Shown here: positions 1-9,736 of the stretch, in pieces
Layout of the letters: every line of letters starts with the position of its first letter
How positions within the stretch are numbered: position 1 is the first letter of the stretch
Assembly: GCA_016794365.1 (NCBI GenBank)
Contig: JAEUKB010000028.1
Span: 124,001 to 188,000 of the forward strand
Direction: 5' to 3'
DNA length: 64,000 nucleotides
From: Myxococcales bacterium
GTDB lineage: Bacteria > Myxococcota_A > Polyangia > Palsa-1104 > JAEUJZ01
Translations under genes and position numbers: made by a program
The notes under the pieces: model-generated
Databases searched by the model: none
Told to the model about the DNA's origin: nothing
The model's input: only the letters and a program-made list of their open reading frames with translations

Positions 1-221
1 ACCAAGTCTCGTATCAGCCGCGCATTGAAAGCGCTGTCCTTTCGGTATCTAGACCCGTCCACGCCAACCGAGTGTGTACCTGCTCGAGAAAGCCATCGAG
101 CCGGTCTTCCGAATGAGCCTATCTTGCCACGCAGAGCTTCTTTTGGGCTGTTTTCACCGTGCAGCGTCGCGGCCCAGCCCAGCCAACGACATTGCCGTAG
201 AAGACCGCTGGTTTCCCGCTG
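1..221. other. left-edge stretch, no gene recognised
   Basis: This is the sequence downstream of the alpha-2-macroglobulin stop codon. Short frames are open on both strands through to the left edge, but none has a convincing start plus ribosome-binding site or a product I recognise. No clear terminator hairpin with a T-run was seen. Confidence 0.3.
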
Positions 222-3200
222 TTACGGCTTCACGACGCGAATCTTTCCACCTGCGGATCGCGCCATCACGCTGCGGTCATACATGCTTTCCCCTTGCAGC
301 GGCGGAACCGCAAAGCTGCCCGCGTTGGTCGCTCGGATCGCATAGACAAACTCGACCACTTCGCTACCGACGCTGCCGTAGAGCACCACACGATCTTCGC
401 GCACGTCGCCATACTCGGGCGTCCACGTCGAGCCAGCCTTCACAATCGGAAGCTGCGCCGGAGCCGCCGAGGTCTTGCGTGCCGAGCGTGACTCATGCTC
501 TCCGCTGTCGCCATCGCCACCTTCGCCGTCGCCCCCTTCATGGCTGCCTTCATCATCGCTGTCTCTATCGGGCCTGCTGTTTTCGTCGCTGTCATCCGAA
601 TCGCTGTCGCTCGATTCCTCGGGCGGGCTCACCACCACCTCGAAGCCACCGGGCAGAAGGTCCACAATCGCCAGGTTGTACAGCTGCGAGCCCTTCACCA
701 AGCTGCGCAGCTTGATGTGAACCTCGGCCTCTTCGCCCAGCTTCAGCTCTTTGATTGGCTTTCCGTCGGCACCCACGATCTCGCGCAGCACTTCCAGCTT
801 CTGCTTGACCACATCGGTCGAGACGCGCTGATCGTATCCCGACTGCGTCACCTGATAGAACGTCCGCAGCGGACTGCTCGACGAGATCAGCAGCTTGCGC
901 GCGTCCGCCGAGAAGCTCACTTGCGGCAACAGTCCCGTCGGAAGACTGAGCGTCTTTTGCGCTCCCGACGACGGAACCTCGATGATCGAGAGCTGACTGA
1001 CATCGGTCTGATCCTGCGCAAGCTGCGCGTATGCATCGAACGCCAAGATCAGATACGCCGACGACAGCGTGTTGTAACGACCCTTGCTGATCGCATCGAC
1101 CAGCGACAGCAACGTATCTGGACCCAGGCTCTTTACGCGATCCGGGAAGTGCCGCGCCATGATGTACAGCGCTTGCGCGTCGCGAATCAGCGGATCGTAG
1201 TAGTTCTGATAGTCCGTCGCGCTGTCCTTGACCTGTCCGAGGCTGACGCTGCCAATGATCCGCTGCGCATCCCGCGTCTGTTTCAGAAGCTGTAGCGTCG
1301 CTGCCAGATAGATTCCGGCCAGATCTTCGCCCCAGTTTTTGTACTGTCCTTCGAGCCGCTTGCGCACGCTCATCGCTGCTTGCGTCGTCACCACGCCCGA
1401 GCGCGTCAGCAAATACACCGCGTAAGCGCGCACTCGCTCCTCGGACAGCGAGCTGGTTTCCCGCGCCACAAGCTGGTTCAAAAACTCCTGGCTCTTTTTG
1501 ATGAGCTCCGGCGGAACCGGCAGCCCGCGCTCCTTCGCTTCCAGCAAAAAGTGCGTCGCATACACCGACGCGAAGTCATGAACCTGATTCGGGTTCGCCC
1601 ACAACCCGAAGCCTCCGTCGTCGTTCTGACGAGAACGCAGCGTCGCAATGATGTTCTGGAAGCTCAGCTCCGCCGCGTCTGCCTTGATCCCAAACTCAGG
1701 ACGCGCGCGACCGACGAGCGCCGGAATCGCCTGACTCACCTGCTGCTCGGTACAGCCATGCGGAAACTTTTCCAGATACTGCGCCAGTCCTTGCGACAGC
1801 CCGAGCGGCAGCGGAGCAATTCCCGCCGACAAGATCCGGTATTCCGCAAACAGCTCACGCGGCACCGCCACCTGCGTCCGTCCCCCACCCGGCGGCAAGT
1901 GTCCAACCTGCGTCGTCGTGTACAGCGGCGCTGCCGGACGCACCGACAGATCCACCGAATACTTGCCCGACTTGCCTCCGAGCGACGCGACAAACGTCAG
2001 CGTTCCCGATCCGAGCACCTGCGTCGCCTTCAGCTTGAAGCGCGCCACCGACTCACGCAGCTCACCGATCTTCAGCGTCTGCGCTCCCTCGGAAGTCACT
2101 TGCAAGTGCTTGCTCGTCTGAAGCTGGACCGTCACCTTCGCATTCGCACCCGAGCCCGCCACGTTGTTGGCCACTCCGACCGACACCTCAAACTCATCGC
2201 CCGGAGCCACCACCGTCGGAACATTTGGACTGAGTACAAAATCCCCGCGCACCAGCGCTTTTTTGCTCCACACCCCGACGGCATCAGGAGCGACCGCCAC
2301 CGCCATCACCCGCAGCGTTCCGTTAAACGAATCTGGAACCTGATAAGTGACCTCTTTGTCGTCGCTGTCCGCATCGATGATTCCCGACCAGTACGCCACC
2401 GGCTTGTCTCGCCGACGCTTGAACGGGTTTAGGTTCTTCAGCCCCGAACCATCTCCGTCGCCGCCCGGCGCGGCCCGCAGCAGTCGCGAAAACTCCGGCA
2501 GGATCAGGTCCAGGATCTGCGCCGTCTTCACTTCCAGCGCGCGCTTTTGGAAAAAGTACGCCAGCGGGTCCGGCGTCTGATAGCGCGCCACTTGCAAGAT
2601 CCCTTCATCGACCGCCCACAGCACAATCTTCGTCGGACGATCCGTGTGATAGCGCAGCTTGAACGGCTCGCCCGGCTTCACCAAGTCCGGCGTCGTCACC
2701 GAGATCTTCGCCGTCCGCTTTTCCTTCGAGATGCTAAACGGCGCAACGCCATACGTAAGCGGCGCCATAAACACTTCCTGCGAGTCGATTCCGCGAATAA
2801 ACGACACCGAGACATAGCCGTTGCCTTCCATGTCCTCGGGCACCGTGATCTTCTGAATCGAGGCATTTTGCTTGGCGTGAAACCACTTGTAGGCCCGCAC
2901 GCGATCGCGCTCGATGGTGATAAGTCCCGCGCCGGTGTACGGAGCCTTGATCTGCATCTCCAGCTCTTCGCCCGCCGACACGTCGGGATTTTTCAGCTTG
3001 AGCTGTAGCTCTGCGTTCTTTTCGAGCGACCGCGTCAGGTTTCCTTCCCCCGCGACGGAAAACTCAATCCGATTGAGCACCTGATCTTTGTCGTTTTTCA
3101 GCACCAAAAAGTAGTCGCCCGGCTGCTGGGTTGGCAGCGGATACGTCATGCCTCCCGACGGCAGCGACAGCTTTTTGTCTTCGATGAGCAGCTCTTTTTT

Positions 3201-6200
3201 GACCGACTCATACCGATACGTTCCGTTGTCTTGCTTCACCAGCACCGACAGAAAGCGCCGCTCAAACAGCAGCGTCCGAATGCCCGACTGCGCGATCGAA
3301 GTACCTTGCGGACCGACGGCAACCAGGTGAACGCTGCGACGACTCGACTTGCTCAGATAACCCAAGTCTCCGTCGGGCTTATAACCAAGCAGATACGACA
3401 TCGGCGACACCGTGACCTGCGTCTCTGCCGCGACCGAGCGACCGCCTTCTGCCTCGAACCCTTGCGCAACAAAGCGCAGCCGATACGTCGCACTCGCGAA
3501 CCGCGACAGCGGCAGCTCAAACTCCGCTTCGCCCTTTTCGCTCGTCTCCCCTTCTTCGAGATTTTCCGTCAGCGGCTCTTTCGCCTGCGCCGGATCGTAG
3601 AACTGATACTCCCGGAACTTGCTAAAGCTCGGCAGCGTCGGAGACAGCATCAGCGTTGCCTTGACCCGACGATTCTCCGCCGGGGTTCCAAACAGGTTCT
3701 GAAGCTGCACCCGCGCCTTCAGTCCCTCGGGAGAAACCCAGCCTTCCACCGATTCTTTGCTCAGCCGCGTCGAGATCTTCAGACGATCTGGCAAAAACTC
3801 TTGCACCCGCACCGCCACCGATCCGAGCAGCCCACCGACCTGCCCGTCCTTGACGATGTGAACATTCACGTTCCACGTTCCCGTCGCTGAAGCTTCCAGC
3901 GTCTGGTGACGAATTTCCTCAAAGCCAGCGTCGGACAGTCGAATTTTTTCCTTTCGCACCGTCACGCCGCGCGCATCGTCAATCGACAGCTCGAGCGGAA
4001 CCCCGGACAGCTTCTGCTTCCAGTCCTGGCTCTTTACGATCAAGCCCACGCGAATCTCGTCGCCGGGACGATAAATTCCACGATCCGAAAACAGGAACGC
4101 TTGCAGGCCCTGCGGCTTTTCCGCGTCGTGAATGCCATCAATCGGAAAGCGCGAAAAATCGAGGTATCGATCGTGTCGTCCATACGGCAAAAACGACAGA
4201 TCCGCACCTTTGCTCACTTGGTAGGCCAGAGGCGCACGCTCTCGCACAAAGTCGCTCAGCTTCGGAAAGCTTGCGTGACCCTCTGCATCCGTCGTCGCTG
4301 TCTGGATCGCCACACCGTTTTTGCCAATCACTTCCACCGTCGCGCCCTTGATTGGATCGCCGGTCTTGAGCGACTGCACAAACACGTCGTGCGAGTGATC
4401 CACGTTGTCTTTGACCAGCACACCCAGATCCGTCAGCAAAATCAGTCGCTGATCGCTCTGTCCCGTCGGCTCTTTTTTCTTCGGATCCCAGCCTTCGACC
4501 TTCAGGAAAAACAGCCCGAGCCGACTCTCTCCCTTGCGATCGAAGTATTTGCCCAGGTTCACCGCCGCGTACTGCGCCTTGCCATGCCCGAGGCTCGGCA
4601 TCTCGATCTCGTCGCTAAAGCGCTCTGTGATGTTGTCCGACGTGAAGCGATAGTTTGAAAAGTCCGGGTTTTGAAACGATCCCGTGTTCTGCGAGATCAA
4701 GTGCTGAAGCTGACTCGGTAGCACCCGACCAATCTCGACGCGCACTGAATCGATATCGCGTCCAAACAGCGGCACCTTCCGCTCTCCCGACATCGCGAGC
4801 AGCGCGCCCGTCTGCATCACCCGCAGCTCTTTCGGGAACTCTGGCACCGACAGGATGTGCTCCGACGGACGACCCAGAACGTAGCCGCCCGACGAGCGCA
4901 TGCCGTTTTTGACCTTCACATACAGCACTTCACCGACTTCCGCGACGTAACGGAACGAGTGCGTCTCTGCGTATTCCTTTTCGTTCGGAATCTGCTCGAT
5001 CTTGACGGGCCGCGACTGCGCCAGCACCTCGCTGCTGATCTCGCTGAGCGCAAAACCGTACTGCTCTTTGCTCCCGCTCTTGTCGCCGGGAGGCCGCTTC
5101 GGAAGCACCACCACCGACAGCGCGTTCTTGATCTCTGGCTCCGTCACGCCGGTGTTCGTCGAGATCACCAGCACTTGCTCCGGTTCCATCTGCGCGTTGT
5201 TCACAAGCTGCAAGCTCGCTTCCGAGACACGCAAAAAGTCATACAGACCCGGAATCGTCACCGACGTGCCGATCGTCTCTTTCAACGGAGCCCCACCGCG
5301 CGCTGCCTTCACACCCTTTTGCACCCGAACCACCATCATCGAGTCATGGTCGGGAATCTGCACCGGGTCCGAGTGAATGTACGCCGTCGCTGAATACTTA
5401 TCAAACGTAACCTGGAAGCGATACGGTTTGTTCGTCGCGACTCCGTCTTTCTTCGTCACCAGCTCGACTTCCAGCCGCTTTTCCAGCTCTGCTTTATCGA
5501 TGGGATGACTAAACGCCACCGTCGCGACAACCTTCTTCTGCGTCGGATCCGACGGATCTTGATAGAACTCTTGCTGCGTAAAGCGACCCGTCAGCGGCGC
5601 GCTCTCGAAGCTCAGCGTGTAGTCCACCAGCTTTACATCGTCCGCCAGCAGCCCGCGCTTTTGCAGCTTGACCGTGAAGCTCTGTCCGACGGGCCAGTCT
5701 TCTTTTGGCACGAACGCCAAGACCCGATCCGAGTCCCAGCGCCAGCTTCCTTGCAGCGACGGCGACAGCTCAATCCCCGTCGTCACTGGCTTCTTCACCC
5801 GATCGATCGGCGCCGCCGAGCCACCGAACAGCACCCGCAGCGACTCCGGCTTCGCATTCTCTTCCAGCCGCGTCGCCTCGGGAGGATCAATCCGCACCGA
5901 CATCTCGATCGGCTTCGGCTGCTTCTCGAGCCAGCGCTGACCGAAGTACGCCACGCCCCCCAGCAACATCAGCGCAAACAGAAGGACTGCCGTCGCTGGT
6001 CGATGCGCCGACAGCCAGCTTCCACCCCGCGAAAGCCCGCGTCCAATCGCAGCCAGCCATGGTGGAGGCTGCCAGCTTACCTGCCCAAACAGACCACGCG
6101 CGATGCGTCGCAGCACGCCAGGCGGTCGAAGATCCGACGAAGCTGCCGCTGTTCCAGCCGGAACAGGATCAGTGGGTGAAGCGGCTGCTCCCGTGGCTGA

Positions 6201-6290
6201 AGGCCCAGATGAAGGCCCAGATGAAGGCCCAGATGAAGGCTCAGATGAAGACGCGCCCGAGGCTGGCTTGTCAGTCGGTTCCGTACTCAC
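222..6290 (-). CDS. alpha-2-macroglobulin family protein, membrane anchored, thioester type
   Basis: The protein has 2022 residues, somewhat longer than typical bacterial alpha-2-macroglobulins (about 1600-1900). It begins with a low-complexity Ser/Gly/Pro N-terminus, then a Pro/Trp-rich stretch and one hydrophobic helix near residues 95-118 (TAVLLFALMLLGGVAYFG) that should anchor it in the inner membrane. The large remainder, in the periplasm, has the MG-domain and bait-region architecture. HGCTEQQ near residue 1510 is the CxEQ thioester motif, so covalent trapping of proteases looks intact. An Asp/Ser/Glu/Gly-rich insertion (about residues 1895-1945) lies just before the last MG-like segment. 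The start is GTG at 6290 with AGGAG six bases upstream. In the family, such proteins trap attacking proteases in the periplasm. The HEAT-repeat gene immediately upstream on the same strand is probably co-transcribed; the usual partner pbpC is not present here. Confidence 0.93.
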   Translation of the reverse strand: MSTEPTDKPASGASSSEPSSGPSSGPSSGPSATGAAASPTDPVPAGTAAASSDLRPPGVLRRIARGLFGQVSWQPPPWLAAIGRGLSRGGSWLSAHRPATAVLLFALMLLGGVAYFGQRWLEKQPKPIEMSVRIDPPEATRLEENAKPESLRVLFGGSAAPIDRVKKPVTTGIELSPSLQGSWRWDSDRVLAFVPKEDWPVGQSFTVKLQKRGLLADDVKLVDYTLSFESAPLTGRFTQQEFYQDPSDPTQKKVVATVAFSHPIDKAELEKRLEVELVTKKDGVATNKPYRFQVTFDKYSATAYIHSDPVQIPDHDSMMVVRVQKGVKAARGGAPLKETIGTSVTIPGLYDFLRVSEASLQLVNNAQMEPEQVLVISTNTGVTEPEIKNALSVVVLPKRPPGDKSGSKEQYGFALSEISSEVLAQSRPVKIEQIPNEKEYAETHSFRYVAEVGEVLYVKVKNGMRSSGGYVLGRPSEHILSVPEFPKELRVMQTGALLAMSGERKVPLFGRDIDSVRVEIGRVLPSQLQHLISQNTGSFQNPDFSNYRFTSDNITERFSDEIEMPSLGHGKAQYAAVNLGKYFDRKGESRLGLFFLKVEGWDPKKKEPTGQSDQRLILLTDLGVLVKDNVDHSHDVFVQSLKTGDPIKGATVEVIGKNGVAIQTATTDAEGHASFPKLSDFVRERAPLAYQVSKGADLSFLPYGRHDRYLDFSRFPIDGIHDAEKPQGLQAFLFSDRGIYRPGDEIRVGLIVKSQDWKQKLSGVPLELSIDDARGVTVRKEKIRLSDAGFEEIRHQTLEASATGTWNVNVHIVKDGQVGGLLGSVAVRVQEFLPDRLKISTRLSKESVEGWVSPEGLKARVQLQNLFGTPAENRRVKATLMLSPTLPSFSKFREYQFYDPAQAKEPLTENLEEGETSEKGEAEFELPLSRFASATYRLRFVAQGFEAEGGRSVAAETQVTVSPMSYLLGYKPDGDLGYLSKSSRRSVHLVAVGPQGTSIAQSGIRTLLFERRFLSVLVKQDNGTYRYESVKKELLIEDKKLSLPSGGMTYPLPTQQPGDYFLVLKNDKDQVLNRIEFSVAGEGNLTRSLEKNAELQLKLKNPDVSAGEELEMQIKAPYTGAGLITIERDRVRAYKWFHAKQNASIQKITVPEDMEGNGYVSVSFIRGIDSQEVFMAPLTYGVAPFSISKEKRTAKISVTTPDLVKPGEPFKLRYHTDRPTKIVLWAVDEGILQVARYQTPDPLAYFFQKRALEVKTAQILDLILPEFSRLLRAAPGGDGDGSGLKNLNPFKRRRDKPVAYWSGIIDADSDDKEVTYQVPDSFNGTLRVMAVAVAPDAVGVWSKKALVRGDFVLSPNVPTVVAPGDEFEVSVGVANNVAGSGANAKVTVQLQTSKHLQVTSEGAQTLKIGELRESVARFKLKATQVLGSGTLTFVASLGGKSGKYSVDLSVRPAAPLYTTTQVGHLPPGGGRTQVAVPRELFAEYRILSAGIAPLPLGLSQGLAQYLEKFPHGCTEQQVSQAIPALVGRARPEFGIKADAAELSFQNIIATLRSRQNDDGGFGLWANPNQVHDFASVYATHFLLEAKERGLPVPPELIKKSQEFLNQLVARETSSLSEERVRAYAVYLLTRSGVVTTQAAMSVRKRLEGQYKNWGEDLAGIYLAATLQLLKQTRDAQRIIGSVSLGQVKDSATDYQNYYDPLIRDAQALYIMARHFPDRVKSLGPDTLLSLVDAISKGRYNTLSSAYLILAFDAYAQLAQDQTDVSQLSIIEVPSSGAQKTLSLPTGLLPQVSFSADARKLLISSSSPLRTFYQVTQSGYDQRVSTDVVKQKLEVLREIVGADGKPIKELKLGEEAEVHIKLRSLVKGSQLYNLAIVDLLPGGFEVVVSPPEESSDSDSDDSDENSRPDRDSDDEGSHEGGDGEGGDGDSGEHESRSARKTSAAPAQLPIVKAGSTWTPEYGDVREDRVVLYGSVGSEVVEFVYAIRATNAGSFAVPPLQGESMYDRSVMARSAGGKIRVVKP
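6199..6246 (-). repeat. four 12-bp tandem repeats in the alpha-2-macroglobulin N-terminus
   Basis: Plus-strand units of GAAGGCCCAGAT start at 6199, 6211 and 6223, with a one-base variant at 6235. On the coding strand they are in frame and encode the Ser-Ser-Gly-Pro/Glu-Pro run of the cytoplasmic N-terminus. Because the unit is 12 bp, slippage changes length by four residues without a frameshift. Confidence 0.85.
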
Positions 6291-6382
6291 GGTTTCTCCT
6301 TCGACACGGGATCAGCATAAACACACCCGCCGCAATCGGTCGAGCACTGCGCTGTCAGCTTCGGCAACTCGAGCTGCGATCG

Positions 6383-9151
6383 CTAGCGCGAGCGGCTCGA
6401 CCACGGACCACACGACGCGTCCAGCTTCGACCGCAGCCCATGCAGCAGGCCATCGCTCGGCTCACTCGCCATGCGCAGCAGCTCGCGCAGACCTTTCTGC
6501 TCGTCTTTGGGAAACGGCGCGCGCTGACGCTGACAGATCCGCAGCACCGACTCCGCCGCCGCTCGACGCAGCCCAAGCGGAACCTCTCGCTCGAGCCGAC
6601 CCAACAGCCCAGAAAGATCGCGCCCGTCGCCGTGCTCACCGATTGCCCGCAGACACTTGACCGCCGCCACGACGCTGCGATCACCGGCCATTGGATCATC
6701 AATCAGATCGCTCACACCGTCTGCCAGCGCTTGGTGCGCCTTGGCGGAAGCCTGCGCATCGCTCAGCCCAAACTGTGCGACGAGCAGGCACGCTCCACCA
6801 CGCACTCCCGCAGCAGTCTTGGCGTCGCCCAAGATCGCCAGATAGCGACTGAGCCCCGCCGCACCGAGACAGCGCGACAGTCCCAACAGCCCAAGCTGCG
6901 CCACCGTCTCATCTCCGTCTCGCAACGACAAGCTCAGCGCATCAACCACCGCACGCTGTGCTGCGACGGAAGTTCCCATCGAGCACTGACTCGCGATCAG
7001 CTCCGTCGCAGCTCGCCGAACCATTGGCCAGCGATCCGTCGCCACAAGCTGCGCAAGCTCCGGCATCAGCGACTCGTGTCGTCGTCCCTGCAGGCCCGAA
7101 AGCAGGCTGGTCCGAACACCCGGATCTTCGTCGCGAAGCACTCTCTGCGCCAGCTCCATCGGCAGTGGCAGCATCCGCGCCAGTCCCCGCGCCGCCTGTT
7201 GCCGAAGCTCTATCGGCTCCGTCGGCTGCAACGCCGTGTTCAGCAGAGCGGGCGGCTGCGTCAAATCCAGACGATACAGCGCCCGCAGCAGCCGATAGCG
7301 CAGCGCAAAGCGAGCCTCGTCGGAATAGCCAGCACTGAGCTGCCACACCACCGCCAGCTGATCCGCCACAAGCCGCTTCGCTGTATCGTCTGAGCAGCCC
7401 AGTGCCGACTCAGCCAGCGCGTCGGCGAGCAGCGCCTGCCACGACGGAAGCTGCCCGTCCGACCCGATAGATGCCGCCACCAGATTCCAGCGCGGATCGC
7501 CCGCAGGCATGCAGTGCAGCTTCTTCGCCAGCGCACGCTGCATACTCCGTCGGAGCTTCGGCTCACTCGCAAGCGACTTCCCGATCGACAAGAGCGACGA
7601 GGGCTCTCCGTGTTCACCCAACCACAGCAGCGCTTCCCCTCGCAGCACCGCCGACAGCGAGCCATCGCTCGCCAGCGCTTCCACCGACGAAATCACCGCC
7701 ATACGCGCTCCAGCCTGAAGCGTCCCCAGCGCCGCAAACAGCGTCGTCCGCTCCTCGACCTCTGCCCGGCGAATCGCCGTCACCAGCGCATCACGCAGCA
7801 AAAGCCGTCCCGCATCGGACAGGCTCGCCTGCTGACCCGTCAGCGTCCCAAGCAGCCCATGCAGTCGTCGCCGCGTGCTCCCCCGACTGTCCAGCAGCGC
7901 CACAGCCATCGGGCCAAGCAGCGACTCGTTCCAGCGCGCGTCACCCGCTTCCAGCCGCGTCTTCAGCGAACGCTCCGCAGCCTCGGCAATCCGCATGTCC
8001 GCCGACCCGAGCTGCCCGACCAGCACCGCCTGCGCGTCGCCACCATCGAGATCGCTAAACACACTCACGTCCCCGATCGCACTGAACTGACCGTCGCGCG
8101 TACCGCTCTGCTCAATCGACAGCGAGACACAGCTCGTCGCCACTGCGTGGGGCAGCACCACCCACACAGGCCGACCTGGACGGACAGCACCCGACAGCAC
8201 CACACGATAGCGCTCCTTGGGCGACAGCGTCACCATCACCTGCGCTGGCAGCACCCCCTGACTGAGCGGAGCCGGATCGATCCGCAGCGCCGTCAGCGAT
8301 CGCCCGGCAGCATCGGCCCGCCAGGTAAAAAACGTCCCGCGCGCATCGTGCGGTCCACGCCAAGCCGTCTGCGGCTGACCGTCGTCCAGCTCACGCGGGG
8401 CCGTCAGAAGATCCGCGCGCGCAATGCCCACTTGCCGACTCGTCGCCACCAGTCGAAACATCCCCAGCGGTCGTCCCACCGAGGCCAGCACCTTGGGCGG
8501 ATCCCCGCTCACTGGAATCGTCGTCACATCATTTAGCTTCGCCAGCAGCGAGTCCACATCCGGTTGCCAGCGTCCATCGGAGCTGTACTGCTCGACGAAC
8601 AGACGCTTCTCACCGTCGCAGCGCTCCACCGCAGGAGCCGTCTGATATTTTCGCAGCACGCCGTCTGAAACATCGATGCCCAGCGAATATTCTCCGTCGC
8701 TGCCAACTGGTCCAATCGGTCCGTTATAGATGACGGTCAGACGATTGGCTCGCCACTCTGCCCACAGCGAAAACTGCCGTCCGTTTGCCTTCTGTCCCGT
8801 CGCCACAATCACGCGCTGTCCGCTACGCAGCACCTGCTCCGACAGCGCTGCGCGACTCAGCTTTGCTGCGCGATCGCCCAGCTCCATCGTCAGCGACTGC
8901 GAATCACCCTGCGGACCGGACGTGCGCAGTGCGAGCTGACCGGCATCACTCAGCGTCACCTGATCGGTCCGACCATCGCCATCGACATCCAGCGCCAGGC
9001 TCACCGGAAACGGCACCGCTTGAGCAAAGCTCGCCGCGCGTGCCTGCGGCCCAGCCAGCGCGCTTCCCAGGCAGCCAAGCGCCACACCAAACAGGCCAAG
9101 CCGCAACCGGCTGCGGAGCCTAACTTCTCGATTGAATCCGAGTGAGCACAT
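6383..9151 (-). CDS. secreted HEAT-repeat protein with FG-GAP-like start
   Basis: The protein has 922 residues. It begins with a basic n-region and hydrophobic core (RLGLFGVALGCLGSALA) that reads as a signal peptide. Just after it, DVDGDGRTDQVTL resembles an FG-GAP/VCBS calcium-loop motif. A discoidin-like beta segment appears around residues 300-360, ending in SAIGDVSVFSDLDGG. The rest, from about residue 370 to the end, is Ala/Leu-rich helical-hairpin sequence with recurring 'DED.GVR..LL.GL' patterns typical of HEAT repeats. It lies 92 bp upstream of the alpha-2-macroglobulin gene on the same strand and is probably its operon partner. The function is unknown; HEAT solenoids normally bind proteins. 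The ATG at 9151 sits inside an inverted repeat shared with the divergent yajC promoter region. Confidence 0.75.
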   Translation of the reverse strand: MCSLGFNREVRLRSRLRLGLFGVALGCLGSALAGPQARAASFAQAVPFPVSLALDVDGDGRTDQVTLSDAGQLALRTSGPQGDSQSLTMELGDRAAKLSRAALSEQVLRSGQRVIVATGQKANGRQFSLWAEWRANRLTVIYNGPIGPVGSDGEYSLGIDVSDGVLRKYQTAPAVERCDGEKRLFVEQYSSDGRWQPDVDSLLAKLNDVTTIPVSGDPPKVLASVGRPLGMFRLVATSRQVGIARADLLTAPRELDDGQPQTAWRGPHDARGTFFTWRADAAGRSLTALRIDPAPLSQGVLPAQVMVTLSPKERYRVVLSGAVRPGRPVWVVLPHAVATSCVSLSIEQSGTRDGQFSAIGDVSVFSDLDGGDAQAVLVGQLGSADMRIAEAAERSLKTRLEAGDARWNESLLGPMAVALLDSRGSTRRRLHGLLGTLTGQQASLSDAGRLLLRDALVTAIRRAEVEERTTLFAALGTLQAGARMAVISSVEALASDGSLSAVLRGEALLWLGEHGEPSSLLSIGKSLASEPKLRRSMQRALAKKLHCMPAGDPRWNLVAASIGSDGQLPSWQALLADALAESALGCSDDTAKRLVADQLAVVWQLSAGYSDEARFALRYRLLRALYRLDLTQPPALLNTALQPTEPIELRQQAARGLARMLPLPMELAQRVLRDEDPGVRTSLLSGLQGRRHESLMPELAQLVATDRWPMVRRAATELIASQCSMGTSVAAQRAVVDALSLSLRDGDETVAQLGLLGLSRCLGAAGLSRYLAILGDAKTAAGVRGGACLLVAQFGLSDAQASAKAHQALADGVSDLIDDPMAGDRSVVAAVKCLRAIGEHGDGRDLSGLLGRLEREVPLGLRRAAAESVLRICQRQRAPFPKDEQKGLRELLRMASEPSDGLLHGLRSKLDASCGPWSSRSR

Positions 9152-9202
9152 GGGTCACAGTAATACAAAGCAGTTGACCCAAGTGACAAGGTTTGCTACT
9201 CA
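9151..9202 (+). promoter_or_regulatory. candidate yajC-secDF promoter with overlapping inverted repeat
   Basis: TTGACC at 9174-9179 matches a -35 box well. A 17-base spacer leads to TACTCA (9197-9202), a weak -10. TGGGTCA (9151-9157) and TGACCCA (9175-9181) form a perfect 7-bp inverted repeat. It covers both the -35 box and the start codon of the divergent HEAT-repeat gene, so it could be an operator. This is a sequence prediction only. Confidence 0.4.
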
Positions 9203-9253
9203 CTCCGGCTTGCTGCATCAAAGCTGCCCGTCCGATATTTGGAGGCGTTTTCC

Positions 9254-9655
9254 GTGACTTGCACCCTGCTTGGCGTTGCAACCGCCCTACACAGCGACCC
9301 GTCCAGCCAGTTGACTGGCCTGCTGGCTCAAGCGGCTCAGGGCGGCGGTGGCCTGATGGCCATGAGCAACCTTCTGCTGCCCGTTTTTCTTATCGGGATT
9401 TTTTACTTCATCCTGATTCGGCCTCAGCAAAAGCGACAGCGTGAGCTAGAAGACTGGCGCAAACAGATCAAGCGCGGCGACGAGATCATCACGTCGGGCG
9501 GTCTGTGGGCAAAAGTCTCGGCGGCACCTGAAAACAGCCGCTACATCACCGTCGAGCTACAAGACAAAGTCCGAGTGAAAGTGCTGCGTGAGCATGTCAT
9601 CAGCAAGGCACCTCCAGCGGATGCTTCGGTCCCGGCGGCCGAAGAAGCCAAGTAA
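9254..9655 (+). CDS. yajC: preprotein translocase accessory subunit YajC
   Basis: The protein has 133 residues. A single membrane helix (LLLPVFLIGIFYFILIRPQ) is followed by the family signature IRPQQKRQRE and a small soluble domain with GDEIITSGGLWAKV, the conserved GD.VvT.GG motif of YajC. YajC associates with SecDF at the SecYEG channel. The start is GTG at 9254, preceded by GGAGG at 9241-9245; an in-frame TTG at 9239 lies upstream of that ribosome-binding site and is less likely. The N-terminus before the helix is longer than in E. coli. It is the first gene of yajC-secD-secF. Confidence 0.95.
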   Translation: MTCTLLGVATALHSDPSSQLTGLLAQAAQGGGGLMAMSNLLLPVFLIGIFYFILIRPQQKRQRELEDWRKQIKRGDEIITSGGLWAKVSAAPENSRYITVELQDKVRVKVLREHVISKAPPADASVPAAEEAK

Positions 9656-9736
9656 TCATCGATGGTTTGTTGTCTGTACTGTCCTGCCGAGGGCGGTCAC
9701 TCGCAGCCCTCTAGTTAGCCTGGGAGCAACACACGC

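Noticed and set aside
1..60. Possible sigma-factor C-terminus at the left edge (TKSRISRALKAL-like)
   Set aside because: The match is 12 residues only, and the frame runs on past it without a stop in a way no sigma factor does.
5705..7393. Long open frame antisense to the macroglobulin and HEAT genes (562 codons)
   Set aside because: Arg/Gln-rich shadow of strongly coding minus-strand genes; no start site, no family.
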